A model generated the notes under the pieces. The model saw only the letters and a program-made list of their open reading frames with translations, was not told where the DNA came from and did not search any database. Shown one piece after another: positions 7,868-15,852 of a stretch of DNA of 15,876 nt. The stretch lies in the NCBI GenBank assembly GCA_965364735.1, contig CBDTYW010000063.1:1-15876 (forward strand), read 5' to 3'. Both the position numbers and the translations under genes were made by a program. The first letter of the stretch is position 1. Every line of letters begins with the position of its first letter. This DNA comes from CBDTYW01 sp965364735. GTDB taxonomy: Bacteria > Actinomycetota > Nitriliruptoria > Nitriliruptorales > Nitriliruptoraceae.

Positions 7868-7905
7868 GCAGCACCTCGGTGCGGTCGATGGGGCTCGGGT
7901 CGCGG

Positions 7906-7911
7906 ACCCTA
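7906..7911 (-). promoter_or_regulatory. Candidate -10 element (TAGGGT) of cphB
   Basis: On the minus strand, TAGGGT lies 38 nt upstream of the cphB GTG start, in the short gap after icmA. It matches the TANNNT pattern and spacing seen upstream of four other genes. No good -35 hexamer is visible. Confidence 0.35.
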
Positions 7912-7928
7912 GCGGGGCTGTCCCGCGA

Positions 7929-9611
<1,683 letters not shown>

Positions 9612-9723
9612 GACGACTCCGGTGAGAGGGCGTTGGAGGGACAACGTGCCCCGACAGCATGCCCGAACCCGCGAACCCCGTCATCAAGGGGGCGGGCGCC
9701 GCATCTGCCGGCGTCACCCGAAG

Positions 9724-9729
9724 TAGGGT
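9724..9729 (+). promoter_or_regulatory. Candidate -10 element (TAGGGT) of the lipoprotein gene
   Basis: TAGGGT lies 44 nt upstream of the ATG at 9774. It is the same hexamer, at similar distance, as upstream of cphB. No -35 match is seen at 16-19 nt upstream. Confidence 0.35.
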
Positions 9730-9773
9730 GTCCGACGTCGCGGGGGAACGACCGCCGGGGCCAGGAGACCGTC

Positions 9774-10148
9774 ATGCGTTCCTTCGCACCCCCGCGCCGC
9801 GCCGTCGGCGCGGTCGCAGCAGCCGCCCTCGTCCTCGCCGGATGCGGCAGCGACGACCCGCTGGCGAGCTGCGACACGCTCCCGGACGCGGCGATCCAGC
9901 TGCTCAAGGACATGGTCGCGGCGTCGGACGATCTGACCCCGGCAGATCTCTCCGGGGACGAGGCACCGGCCGGCTTCGCGGCGCTCGTGGAACGGGGCGA
10001 GGAGCTCTCGAAGGCCGGCGAGGACCTCAACTGCGACGAGGACACCTTCAACCAGGCCGTCGAGGCCCGCATCGACGAGGTGGAGGTCGAGCCGGGCTCG
10101 ATCGGCGCGGTGCTGGTCGAGAGCCTCAAGAACGCCGGGTTCGGCTGA
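9774..10148 (+). CDS. Small lipoprotein of unknown function
   Basis: A 124-aa protein with a classic lipoprotein signal: an Arg-containing n-region, an Ala/Val-rich core and the lipobox LAGC, with Cys24 as the lipidated residue followed by GSDD. The mature part (about 100 aa) is acidic, predicted mostly helical, and has two further cysteines (SCDTLPD and LNCDED) that could form a disulfide outside the membrane. I do not recognise the family. The ATG at 9774 has AGGAG 8 nt upstream, and the lipobox supports this start over longer in-frame options. It is the only plus-strand gene between minus-strand icmA and the GTPase gene, and its 3' end overlaps the GTPase 3' end by 23 nt. Possible roles (substrate binding, envelope) are unknown. 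Confidence 0.85.
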   Translation: MRSFAPPRRAVGAVAAAALVLAGCGSDDPLASCDTLPDAAIQLLKDMVAASDDLTPADLSGDEAPAGFAALVERGEELSKAGEDLNCDEDTFNQAVEARIDEVEVEPGSIGAVLVESLKNAGFG

Positions 10149-11118
10149 GCACGTCGCCGTCGATCGAGGCCAGGAGCGCATCGGCTGCGGCGTAGGGGTC
10201 GAGCTCGCGCAGCAGGACACGCTCGGTCAGCTCGGACACCACGGCGTGTTCCGCCTCGGTGCGGTGGAACCTCGTGCGCACCTGCTCGAGAGCGATCTCG
10301 CGGATCAGGTGGCGCGCGCGAGCACGCCGACGCTCGTCACCGGCGCCGGTGGACGCCAGATGCTCGCGGTGGCCGGCGATCTCCGCGGCGAGCTCGTCGA
10401 TGCCGTCTCCCCGCACCGCGACCGTGCGCACGATCGGCGGCCACCAGGCGCCGTCGGAGCCGACGGCGTGACCCATCTCGAGCATCCCGCGCAGCTCGGC
10501 TGCCAGCTTGCCCGACCCGCTGGCGTCGGCCTTGTTGATGACGAAGATGTCGGCGACCTCGAGGATGCCGGCCTTCGCGGCCTGCACGCCGTCGCCCATC
10601 CCCGGCGCCAGCGCGACCAGCACCGTGTCGGCCGTCGCCGCCACCTCCACCTCGGACTGCCCGACACCGACCGTCTCGATGATGATCACGTCGAAGCCGG
10701 CAGCGTCGAGCACCATCACGGCCTGCGGCGTCGCGAGCGAGAGCCCACCGAGGTGCCCGCGCGTCGCCATCGAGCGGATGAAGACGCCGTCGTCGGCGTG
10801 GTGGCCCTGCATCCGGACTCGGTCGCCCAGCAACGCCCCGCCGGAGAACGGTGACGACGGATCCACCGCCAGGACGGCGACGGTGCGGCCGGCCGCGCGG
10901 AGCGCACCGGTGAGCGCGTTGGTCAACGTCGACTTGCCCACGCCCGGCGACCCCGTGATGCCGATGACCTCCGCGCGCCCACCATGTGGGTGCAGCTCGG
11001 CGACGACCTCACGCAGGACCGTCGGGTTGCCGTCCTCGACGACGCTCAGCAGACGCGCAACGGCGCGCCGCTGCCCGGCGAGGGCAGCGGCGACGAGGTC
11101 CGTGTGGGCCGAGATCAG
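10126..11118 (-). CDS. meaB: MeaB/ArgK-family G3E GTPase, chaperone of B12-dependent acyl-CoA mutase
   Basis: A 330-aa GTPase that loads and protects the cobalamin cofactor of an acyl-CoA mutase. Visible motifs: AGQRRAVARLLSVVE (N-terminal helix), Walker A GSPGVGKST (56-64), VDPSSPFSGGALLGDRVRM (85-103), ETVGVGQSE and NKAD. Paired with icmA nearby, it may act on isobutyryl-CoA mutase (the MeaI role). The start is unusual: no ATG, GTG or TTG exists in frame at the expected position. A CTG at 11118-11116 overlaps the thiolase stop (CTGA, like the common ATGA overlap), has GAGG 7 nt upstream, and gives a normal family length. The only standard upstream option is a GTG at 11244, deep inside the thiolase gene, adding 42 residues unlike the family. 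The 3' end overlaps the lipoprotein gene. Confidence 0.9.
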   Translation of the reverse strand: MISAHTDLVAAALAGQRRAVARLLSVVEDGNPTVLREVVAELHPHGGRAEVIGITGSPGVGKSTLTNALTGALRAAGRTVAVLAVDPSSPFSGGALLGDRVRMQGHHADDGVFIRSMATRGHLGGLSLATPQAVMVLDAAGFDVIIIETVGVGQSEVEVAATADTVLVALAPGMGDGVQAAKAGILEVADIFVINKADASGSGKLAAELRGMLEMGHAVGSDGAWWPPIVRTVAVRGDGIDELAAEIAGHREHLASTGAGDERRRARARHLIREIALEQVRTRFHRTEAEHAVVSELTERVLLRELDPYAAADALLASIDGDVLSRTRRS

Positions 11119-12299
11119 GCGTACGCCTCGATGATGAGGGCGTCGCCCTGCCCGCCACCGCCGCAGAGCGCCGCAGCGCCCATGCCGCCACCGCGACGAC
11201 GCAGCTCGTTGATCAGCGTCACGGTGATCCGAGCACCGGTGCACCCGAGCGGGTGGCCCATGGCGACGGCGCCTCCGTTGACGTTGACCTTGTCCTGCGA
11301 GATCCCGAGGTCATCGGTCCCTGCCATCGCCACGGACGCGAACGCCTCGTTCAGCTCGTACAGGTCGAACGACGACGGGTCGAGGTCGACCTTCGCAGCC
11401 GCGTTGCGGATGGCGTTGGACGGCTGCGGGAGCAGCGAGAGCGGGCCGGCGACCGCGCCCCAGGCAACGATCTTGGCGAGCGGCTTGAGCCCGAGCTCCT
11501 CCGCCTTGGCCGCGGACATGAGCACGACGGCGGCGCCGCCGTCCGAGATCTGCGAAGCGTTTCCTGCGGTGATCGTGCCGGTCTTGGTGAAGGCCGGACG
11601 GAGACCGCCGAGCGACTCCGCGGTGGTGCCGGGGCGCATGCCCTCGTCGGTGTCGACGACGATCGGGTCACCCTTGCGCTGTGGGACGGAGACCGGGATG
11701 ACCTCGTCAGCGAAGGCCCCGTCCTTCCACGCGTTGGCCGCGCGCTCGTGCGAGCGGGCGGACCACTCGTCCTGCGCCTCACGGGTGTAGGAGTGCGACT
11801 CCTGCTGGTACTCGTCGGTGGCCAGGCCCATCGCCTTGTTGTCGAAGGCGCAGGTGAGGCCGTCGAACATCAGGGAGTCCTTGATCGTGCCGTCTCCGAG
11901 GCGGTAGCCGGTCCGGGCCTTGTCGAGGATGTACGGGGCGTTGGACATGGACTCCATGCCACCGGCGACGACGACGTCGAACTCGCCGAGCGCGATCAGC
12001 GACGCGGCACGAGCGATCGAGGTCATGCCGGACGGGCAGACCTTGTTCATGGTCTCGGCCGGCACGGTCAGCGGGATCCCGGCGTGCTGGGCTGCCTGAC
12101 GGGCGGTGATCTGGCCCAGCCCCGCCTGAAGGACATGGCCCATCACGACGTACTCGACCTGGTCCGGGGAGACGCCCGCGCGCTCGAGGGCCCCTTCGAT
12201 CGCGAACCCACCGAGCTGCATGGCGGTGAAGGAGCTGAGACCGCCACCGAACTTGCCGATGGGGGTGCGTGCATAGCCGACGACAACGGTGTCCTGCAT
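11115..12299 (-). CDS. Acetyl-CoA acetyltransferase (thiolase)
   Basis: A 394-aa thiolase catalysing reversible cleavage of acetoacetyl-CoA (or longer 3-ketoacyl-CoA) into acetyl-CoA units. The triad is complete: nucleophile Cys88 in NKVCPSG, His349 in AMGHPLGCTGAR and Cys379 in LCGGGGQGDA, plus NEAFA. Position and length match biosynthetic-type thiolases (about 390 aa, Cys89/His348/Cys378 in Zoogloea). CPSG and GCTG replace the more usual CGSG and GASG, a mild deviation. The ATG at 12299 has AGAAGG about 6 nt upstream; the frame is open further up, but the family start (VVVGYARTPIGKFGG) fits here. It is first in an operon with the MeaB-like GTPase, whose start overlaps this stop. With icmA it would let branched-chain acyl-CoA carbon reach acetyl-CoA; exact chain-length preference cannot be read from sequence. 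Confidence 0.95.
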   Translation of the reverse strand: MQDTVVVGYARTPIGKFGGGLSSFTAMQLGGFAIEGALERAGVSPDQVEYVVMGHVLQAGLGQITARQAAQHAGIPLTVPAETMNKVCPSGMTSIARAASLIALGEFDVVVAGGMESMSNAPYILDKARTGYRLGDGTIKDSLMFDGLTCAFDNKAMGLATDEYQQESHSYTREAQDEWSARSHERAANAWKDGAFADEVIPVSVPQRKGDPIVVDTDEGMRPGTTAESLGGLRPAFTKTGTITAGNASQISDGGAAVVLMSAAKAEELGLKPLAKIVAWGAVAGPLSLLPQPSNAIRNAAAKVDLDPSSFDLYELNEAFASVAMAGTDDLGISQDKVNVNGGAVAMGHPLGCTGARITVTLINELRRRGGGMGAAALCGGGGQGDALIIEAYA

Positions 12300-12320
12300 G
12301 GCCTGACCTTCTCGCGAGGT

Positions 12321-12330
12321 TCGAATTCGA
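12321..12330. promoter_or_regulatory. Perfect 10-bp palindrome upstream of the thiolase gene
   Basis: TCGAATTCGA is a perfect palindrome lying between the candidate -10 (12340-12345) and the thiolase start (12299), where a repressor could block transcription. Its AT-rich core stands out in this GC-rich region. It could be chance. Confidence 0.25.
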
Positions 12331-12339
12331 TGTGGCGTG

Positions 12340-12370
12340 AGCCTACGGCCGTCTCCCCCGCCCTCACCAA
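12340..12370 (-). promoter_or_regulatory. Candidate promoter of the thiolase-meaB operon
   Basis: On the minus strand, a TAGGCT hexamer (12345-12340) lies 40 nt upstream of the thiolase ATG, with TTGGTG (12370-12365) 19 bp further upstream as a possible -35. Spacing is a little long but workable. It is the only one of the recurrent TANNNT sites here that has a TTG-type -35. The rest of the 258-bp gap to the glycosidase gene shows nothing I recognise. Confidence 0.35.
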
Positions 12371-12557
12371 CCGCAGACCACTCCCGGCCAACCCTCCCGC
12401 GCCCGGCTGTGCGCTCACGCAAGAGCGAAGCGCGGGACGCGGGCCGGGCGAGACAGACAGCCAAGATGACTGCCACCCCACCTTCCTGTCGGTGTTGGGT
12501 CCGCTGTCACGCAGTCCCATCGCCTGTCCGTGAGCTTCTGTGCCTCGAAAGACCTCC

Positions 12558-14138
12558 ATGCGACAGCCACATGCCCTCGTCCTGGCACTCCTGATCGCCG
12601 TGCCGGCGCTCGTTGGCGTGAGTGGCCCCAGCGGGGCCCCGATCACGTTCGGATCCTCCGTCGGCGGCGCGGGCCGCGAGGCGTTCTCCGAGACGGTCGC
12701 GATCGAGCAGTCCATCGGACGCCGGCTCGACAGCGTCCGGGTCTTCAAGCTCACCACGGACATCTTCCCGAACAAGCTGGACACGTTCCTCGCCGAAGGC
12801 GATCGCAGCTTGGTCGTGTCGATCAAGCCCAAGGAGCAGAACGGCGACGTGATCGCCTGGAGCGAGTACGCCGACGCCGTCCCCGGTGACGCCCGCTACG
12901 AAGAGATCGCCGAGATGGCGCGCGCCTTCGGTCGCCTCGGCAGCGTGAAGAGCCTCGCCTTCCACCACGAGCCCGACGCCACCGACGGCGCCTTCGGCAC
13001 GCCGGCCGAGTTCATCGCGGCGTACCGCAACGTCGTCTCGATCATGCGTGCCCACGGGCCCGCGGACCTCGAGTTCGCCTGGATCCTGACCGCCTACTCC
13101 TTCGGACGCCCACCCTCTGACCCCTTCCACGCCGGCGCCTTCTACCCGGGCGACGACGTCGTCGACATCATCGGGCTCGATGGTTACAACTGGGCCGGCT
13201 GCCGAGCCGGCATGAACACCAGCTGGGCCTCACCGACGGAGATCTTCGGAGCTGCACGCGACTTCGCGGCGCTCCACCCGTTCAAGGACGTCATGATCGC
13301 GGAGGTTGCCACCGACGAGGACCCGAGCGACGGCAACCGCAAGACCCAGTGGATCGAGGACCTCCAGACGATGCTGCTCTCCCCGGCCTACAGCCAGTTC
13401 ACGTCGGTGCTCTGGTTCCACGCCCCGGATCCTGTCAGCACCGACTGCGAGTGGTGGATCGACTCGTCCGCCCCGTCCCTCGCCGCCGTCCACGCGATGG
13501 CGCAGGCGCCGGCCTTCGGTGGCGCGAACGTCGCCCCCGAGGCTGAGGTCGACGTCGCGATGCTCGTGGTCAACCCCGACCGCCTGCTCTCGAACGAGAG
13601 GCTGATGCTGCGCTACCTGCTCAACCAGGACTTCACCGTCCGCGTCGTGGACCAGAGCGCCGGTCACCTCTCGGTCACCGGCGCCGGCGCGGTCCTCGTG
13701 CTGCCGCAGGTTCGTGGCCGCGCCGTCCCGGACGCGATGGCCCGCATCCCGCAGGGCATGGTCATCGCTCGCCAGGACCTCATCAACCCGATGAGGGCCT
13801 CGCTCTCCGGCGGCGCCTCGAGCACCACCATGACCATCGCCACCTCAGCGTCCACCCACCCGGCGATCGACGGCTACGACGGCCGGGCGGACCTGCGCAT
13901 CGGGCAGAAGGAGACCCCGATCTTCACGGGGAGCCCCAGCGGTGACGCCGAGGTGCTCGCGTCACTCGACGGTGAACCGCTCATGTGGGTCTACGAAGCG
14001 GGAGATCGCCTCACGGACTTCCGCGTCGCGCCCAGCTGCCGCATCGTGTCCGGGGCGATCCGGACCAGCCCGAACAACATGAGCCGTGCGAGTCGCGACA
14101 TCCTCGTCACCTCGCTGCGGTACGCGATGTCCTGCTGA
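12558..14138 (+). CDS. Secreted GH26-like glycoside hydrolase with extra C-terminal domain
   Basis: A 526-aa protein. Residues 1-27 are a probable signal peptide (MRQPHALVLALLIAVPALVG...). Residues about 35-320 resemble glycoside hydrolase family 26: FHHEPD with candidate acid/base Glu138, then YPGDDVVDIIGLDGYNWAG, then MIAEVAT with candidate nucleophile Glu249, followed by K-x-QWIEDL and a VLWFHAP strand. GH26 enzymes cut beta-mannan, mixed glucan or related polysaccharides; the substrate here is unknown, and an own exopolysaccharide is possible. Residues about 335-526 form a second domain starting VDVAMLVVNPDRLL, with alternating strands and helices (VRVVDQS, AVLVLPQV), loosely like a Rossmann or class-I glutamine-amidotransferase fold; I do not recognise it. 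The ATG at 12558 begins the signal peptide; a GTG at 12540 is also in frame. Ribosome site is weak (GAAAGA). A strong terminator follows. Confidence 0.87.
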   Translation: MRQPHALVLALLIAVPALVGVSGPSGAPITFGSSVGGAGREAFSETVAIEQSIGRRLDSVRVFKLTTDIFPNKLDTFLAEGDRSLVVSIKPKEQNGDVIAWSEYADAVPGDARYEEIAEMARAFGRLGSVKSLAFHHEPDATDGAFGTPAEFIAAYRNVVSIMRAHGPADLEFAWILTAYSFGRPPSDPFHAGAFYPGDDVVDIIGLDGYNWAGCRAGMNTSWASPTEIFGAARDFAALHPFKDVMIAEVATDEDPSDGNRKTQWIEDLQTMLLSPAYSQFTSVLWFHAPDPVSTDCEWWIDSSAPSLAAVHAMAQAPAFGGANVAPEAEVDVAMLVVNPDRLLSNERLMLRYLLNQDFTVRVVDQSAGHLSVTGAGAVLVLPQVRGRAVPDAMARIPQGMVIARQDLINPMRASLSGGASSTTMTIATSASTHPAIDGYDGRADLRIGQKETPIFTGSPSGDAEVLASLDGEPLMWVYEAGDRLTDFRVAPSCRIVSGAIRTSPNNMSRASRDILVTSLRYAMSC

Positions 14139-14150
14139 CCCCGCTCCATC

Positions 14151-14191
14151 ACGACGACGCGCGACGGGCTCCCGTCGCGCGTCGTCGTTTC
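14151..14191 (+). terminator. Rho-independent terminator after the glycosidase gene
   Basis: Arms 14151-14168 and 14171-14188 are perfectly complementary over 18 bases, allowing a 17-bp stem with a GCTC loop, followed by TTTC. It starts 12 nt after the stop at 14138. The T run is short, as often in high-GC actinobacteria. It should insulate the downstream epimerase gene. Confidence 0.85.
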
Positions 14192-14246
14192 GCACGACCC
14201 ACGGTGAACCGGCACGATGACCGCCGAACGACAACGGAGCCTCCTC

Positions 14247-14654
14247 GTGGACGTCACCCGCATCGACCAGATCGCCATCGCCGTCGAGGACCTCGACGCA
14301 AGCCTCGCGTTCTACGAGCGCGCCTTCGGCCTGACGCCCGAGTACCGGGAGCGCGTCGACTCCGACGGGGTCGAGGAGGCCATGATCAACGTCGGGGGCG
14401 TGTTCATCCAGCTGCTCCAGGCCACCCGCGACGACTCCCCGATCGCCAAGTACCTCGCGAAGAACGGGCCAGGGCTGCATCACCTCGGCTTCGGCGTCAC
14501 GAGCGTCCAGGAATCGCTGGATCACCTCCGCGAGGAGGGCGTTCGCCTCATCGACGAAGCGCCGCGTCCGGGCGGCGGTGGACACACGGTCGCGTTCGTG
14601 CACCCGAAGGGAACCGGCGGGCTCCTCGTGGAGCTGGTCGAGGACGGCCACTGA
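14247..14654 (+). CDS. mce: Methylmalonyl-CoA epimerase (glyoxalase/VOC fold)
   Basis: A 135-aa VOC-superfamily protein that would interconvert (2R)- and (2S)-methylmalonyl-CoA in propionyl-CoA metabolism. It shows the family layout: DQIAIAVEDLDASLAFY, the FIQLLQAT strand (Gln55), KYLAKNGPGLHHLGF (His78/His79), and FVHPKGTGGLLVEL (Glu129). Of the four metal ligands known in the Propionibacterium enzyme (His12, Gln65, His91, Glu141), the first is Gln8 here (RIDQIAIAV, where most have DHI or DHV). The GTG at 14247 has GGAG 8 nt upstream and gives the usual N-terminus; an ATG at 14217 in the same frame would add 10 residues. The partner methylmalonyl-CoA mutase is not in this window, since the nearby mutase looks like isobutyryl-CoA mutase. 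A catalytic variant or another VOC activity is possible. Confidence 0.85.
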   Translation: MDVTRIDQIAIAVEDLDASLAFYERAFGLTPEYRERVDSDGVEEAMINVGGVFIQLLQATRDDSPIAKYLAKNGPGLHHLGFGVTSVQESLDHLREEGVRLIDEAPRPGGGGHTVAFVHPKGTGGLLVELVEDGH

Positions 14655-14683
14655 TCGGTCGGATCGCTGCCGCCGCGGTGGGC

Positions 14684-14689
14684 TAGCCT
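14684..14689 (+). promoter_or_regulatory. Candidate -10 element (TAGCCT) of the 14724 gene
   Basis: TAGCCT lies 34 nt upstream of the TTG start at 14724 and is followed by CGCGACC, similar to the sequence after the cphB hexamer (CCGCGACC). No clear -35. Confidence 0.35.
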
Positions 14690-14723
14690 CGCGACCAGTC
14701 ACCAAGACCTCCAGGAGACGTCG

Positions 14724-15137
14724 TTGGGCTTCGTTGACCGCGTCCGCGCCTGGCTGAAGGGCGAGGGCAAGAAGGCCGCCCCCAGCAAGTCCGTCGCGCC
14801 CGCGAACAAGGAAGCGGTCCGCGAGATCGAAGCGTTCGTGAAGTCCCGCACCGGCGTCGAAGCGTTCCTCGAGCCCAAGACGACGATCTACTCGATGACG
14901 CTGCTCCTGGTCGCCGCCGACGGCGAGTACCTCCGTCGGCCGATCAAGGACCGTCCGCACGCGAAGCAGCTCAGCGACAAGCTGGGGATGCCGCTCTACG
15001 ACGCAGCCAAGGTCGGCTACCCCCGGCGCATGCGGGACTACGACCGCGGGATCAAACGCTCCACGGTGAGCCTGGACGAGCTCCCGCCATGGCCGGGCGA
15101 CGACGCCGAGCCGCAGCGCCCCAACGACGAGCGCTGA
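14724..15137 (+). CDS. Conserved actinobacterial protein of unknown function
   Basis: A 137-aa soluble, basic protein with no signal peptide or membrane segment. The start is a TTG at 14724 with a perfect AGGAG 6 nt upstream; there is no better start nearby. A Lys/Ala-rich N-terminal segment (about 10-28) leads into a conserved-looking core: AFVKSRTGVEAFLEPKTTIYSMTLLLVAADGE (about 38-68), then AKQLSDKLGMPLYDAAKVGYPRRMRDYDRG (about 80-109), and an acidic Pro-rich tail. From memory this pattern recurs in short uncharacterised proteins across actinobacteria. I cannot assign a function. It stands alone between the epimerase gene and a hairpin, and has its own candidate -10. Confidence 0.85.
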   Translation: MGFVDRVRAWLKGEGKKAAPSKSVAPANKEAVREIEAFVKSRTGVEAFLEPKTTIYSMTLLLVAADGEYLRRPIKDRPHAKQLSDKLGMPLYDAAKVGYPRRMRDYDRGIKRSTVSLDELPPWPGDDAEPQRPNDER

Positions 15138-15152
15138 CCCGTGTGCAACGCA

Positions 15153-15179
15153 ACGACCCCGCGCTGAGCGCGGGGTCGT
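15153..15179. terminator. Bidirectional hairpin between convergent genes
   Basis: Perfect 12-bp arms (ACGACCCCGCGC at 15153-15164 and its complement at 15168-15179) around a TGA loop. It sits between the stops of the 14724 gene (15137) and the isomerase gene (15195). No T tract follows on either strand, so it is a hairpin-only terminator candidate. Confidence 0.7.
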
Positions 15180-15194
15180 CGATGTCCGGGTCGA

Positions 15195-15704
15195 TCAGCT
15201 CTCGGTGATCACGACCGACTCGATGGTGACGTCCTCGACGGGACGGTCGCCACGAGCGGTCTTCGTCGTCGCGATCGCGTCGATCACGTCGAAGCCGTCG
15301 GTTGCCTTGCCGAAGACGGCGTACTGCGGCGGAAGGCCGTAGTCCTTGTGCATGATGAAGAACTGCGAGCCGTTGGTGTTCGGGCCTGAGTTCGCCATCG
15401 CGAGGGTGCCGCGGGCGTAGCGGTGCTCGCTCGCCGCCTCGAGCTCGTCACGGAACCGGTAGCCCGGGCCGCCGGTCCCGGTGCCGGTCGGGTCGCCGCC
15501 CTGGAGCATGAAGCCTTCGATGACGCGGTGGAAGATCACCCCGTCGTAGAAGCCCTCCTTGGCGAGGAAGACGAAGTTGTTCACGGTCATCGGGCTCTTG
15601 CCGGCGAACAGGTCGACGTTGATCGTCCCGTGGTTCGTCGTGATCGTCGCCGAGTACGACTTGGAGGTGTCGATCGTGAGTTCGGGGGGGCTGCTCCACT
15701 GCAT
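15195..15704 (-). CDS. ppiB: Cyclophilin-type peptidyl-prolyl cis-trans isomerase
   Basis: A 169-aa cytoplasmic cyclophilin that speeds proline cis-trans isomerisation in protein folding. Visible family motifs: TNHGTINVDLF (23-33), VNNFVFLAKEGFYDGVIFHRVI with catalytic Arg60, FMLQGGDPTGTG with Gln68, LAMANSGPNTNGSQFFI (101-117) and AVFGKATDG. The residues equal to human Trp121/His126 are in LPPQYAVFG, so the usual Trp is absent, as in many bacterial forms. The ATG at 15704 fits the family N-terminus; its ribosome site is poor (AGGC about 10 nt away). The frame stays open to 15851, but the upstream part shows no family sequence and includes a -10-like hexamer and a palindrome. It converges on the 14724 gene. 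Confidence 0.95.
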   Translation of the reverse strand: MQWSSPPELTIDTSKSYSATITTNHGTINVDLFAGKSPMTVNNFVFLAKEGFYDGVIFHRVIEGFMLQGGDPTGTGTGGPGYRFRDELEAASEHRYARGTLAMANSGPNTNGSQFFIMHKDYGLPPQYAVFGKATDGFDVIDAIATTKTARGDRPVEDVTIESVVITES

Positions 15705-15743
15705 GCGTGCGATGCCTGACGTGTGGTTCGGGGATGGACGGCA

Positions 15744-15749
15744 ACCGTA
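15744..15749 (-). promoter_or_regulatory. Candidate -10 element (TACGGT) of the isomerase gene
   Basis: On the minus strand, TACGGT lies 39 nt upstream of the ATG at 15704, matching the TANNNT pattern and spacing seen at other genes in the window. No -35 match. It supports placing the start at 15704 rather than further upstream. Confidence 0.3.
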
Positions 15750-15811
15750 TGCCGTGGGGGTCGCCGGATGCACGCCCGCATCGTCGGATGGCTCGCAGCA
15801 TCGCGCGCTGG

Positions 15812-15825
15812 GCATCGATCGATGC
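15812..15825. promoter_or_regulatory. Perfect 14-bp palindrome upstream of the isomerase gene
   Basis: GCATCGATCGATGC is a perfect palindrome about 108-121 bp upstream of the isomerase start and 28 bp before the possible right-edge gene start. Flanking GG and CCC extend it imperfectly. It could be an operator for either divergent gene, or chance. Nothing else recognisable lies in 15705-15852. Confidence 0.25.
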
Positions 15826-15852
15826 GCCCGATCCCCTCTCACGGAGCGCACC

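Noticed and set aside
9612..9644. TTG start for the mutase at 9644
   Set aside because: No ribosome site near it, while the GTG at 9611 has GGAG at 5 nt and places Phe83/Gln201 close to IcmA numbering.
12300..12557. Small RNA or riboswitch (such as a cobalamin riboswitch) in the thiolase-glycosidase gap
   Set aside because: I looked for a B12-box-like GCCACTG sequence and for strong hairpins; 'GACTGCCACCCC' near 12468 resembles it only loosely and there is no supporting structure or B12 gene beside it.
15705..15851. N-terminal extension of the isomerase to 15851
   Set aside because: The extension has no cyclophilin sequence and covers a -10-like hexamer and a palindrome; the conserved protein begins at the ATG at 15704.
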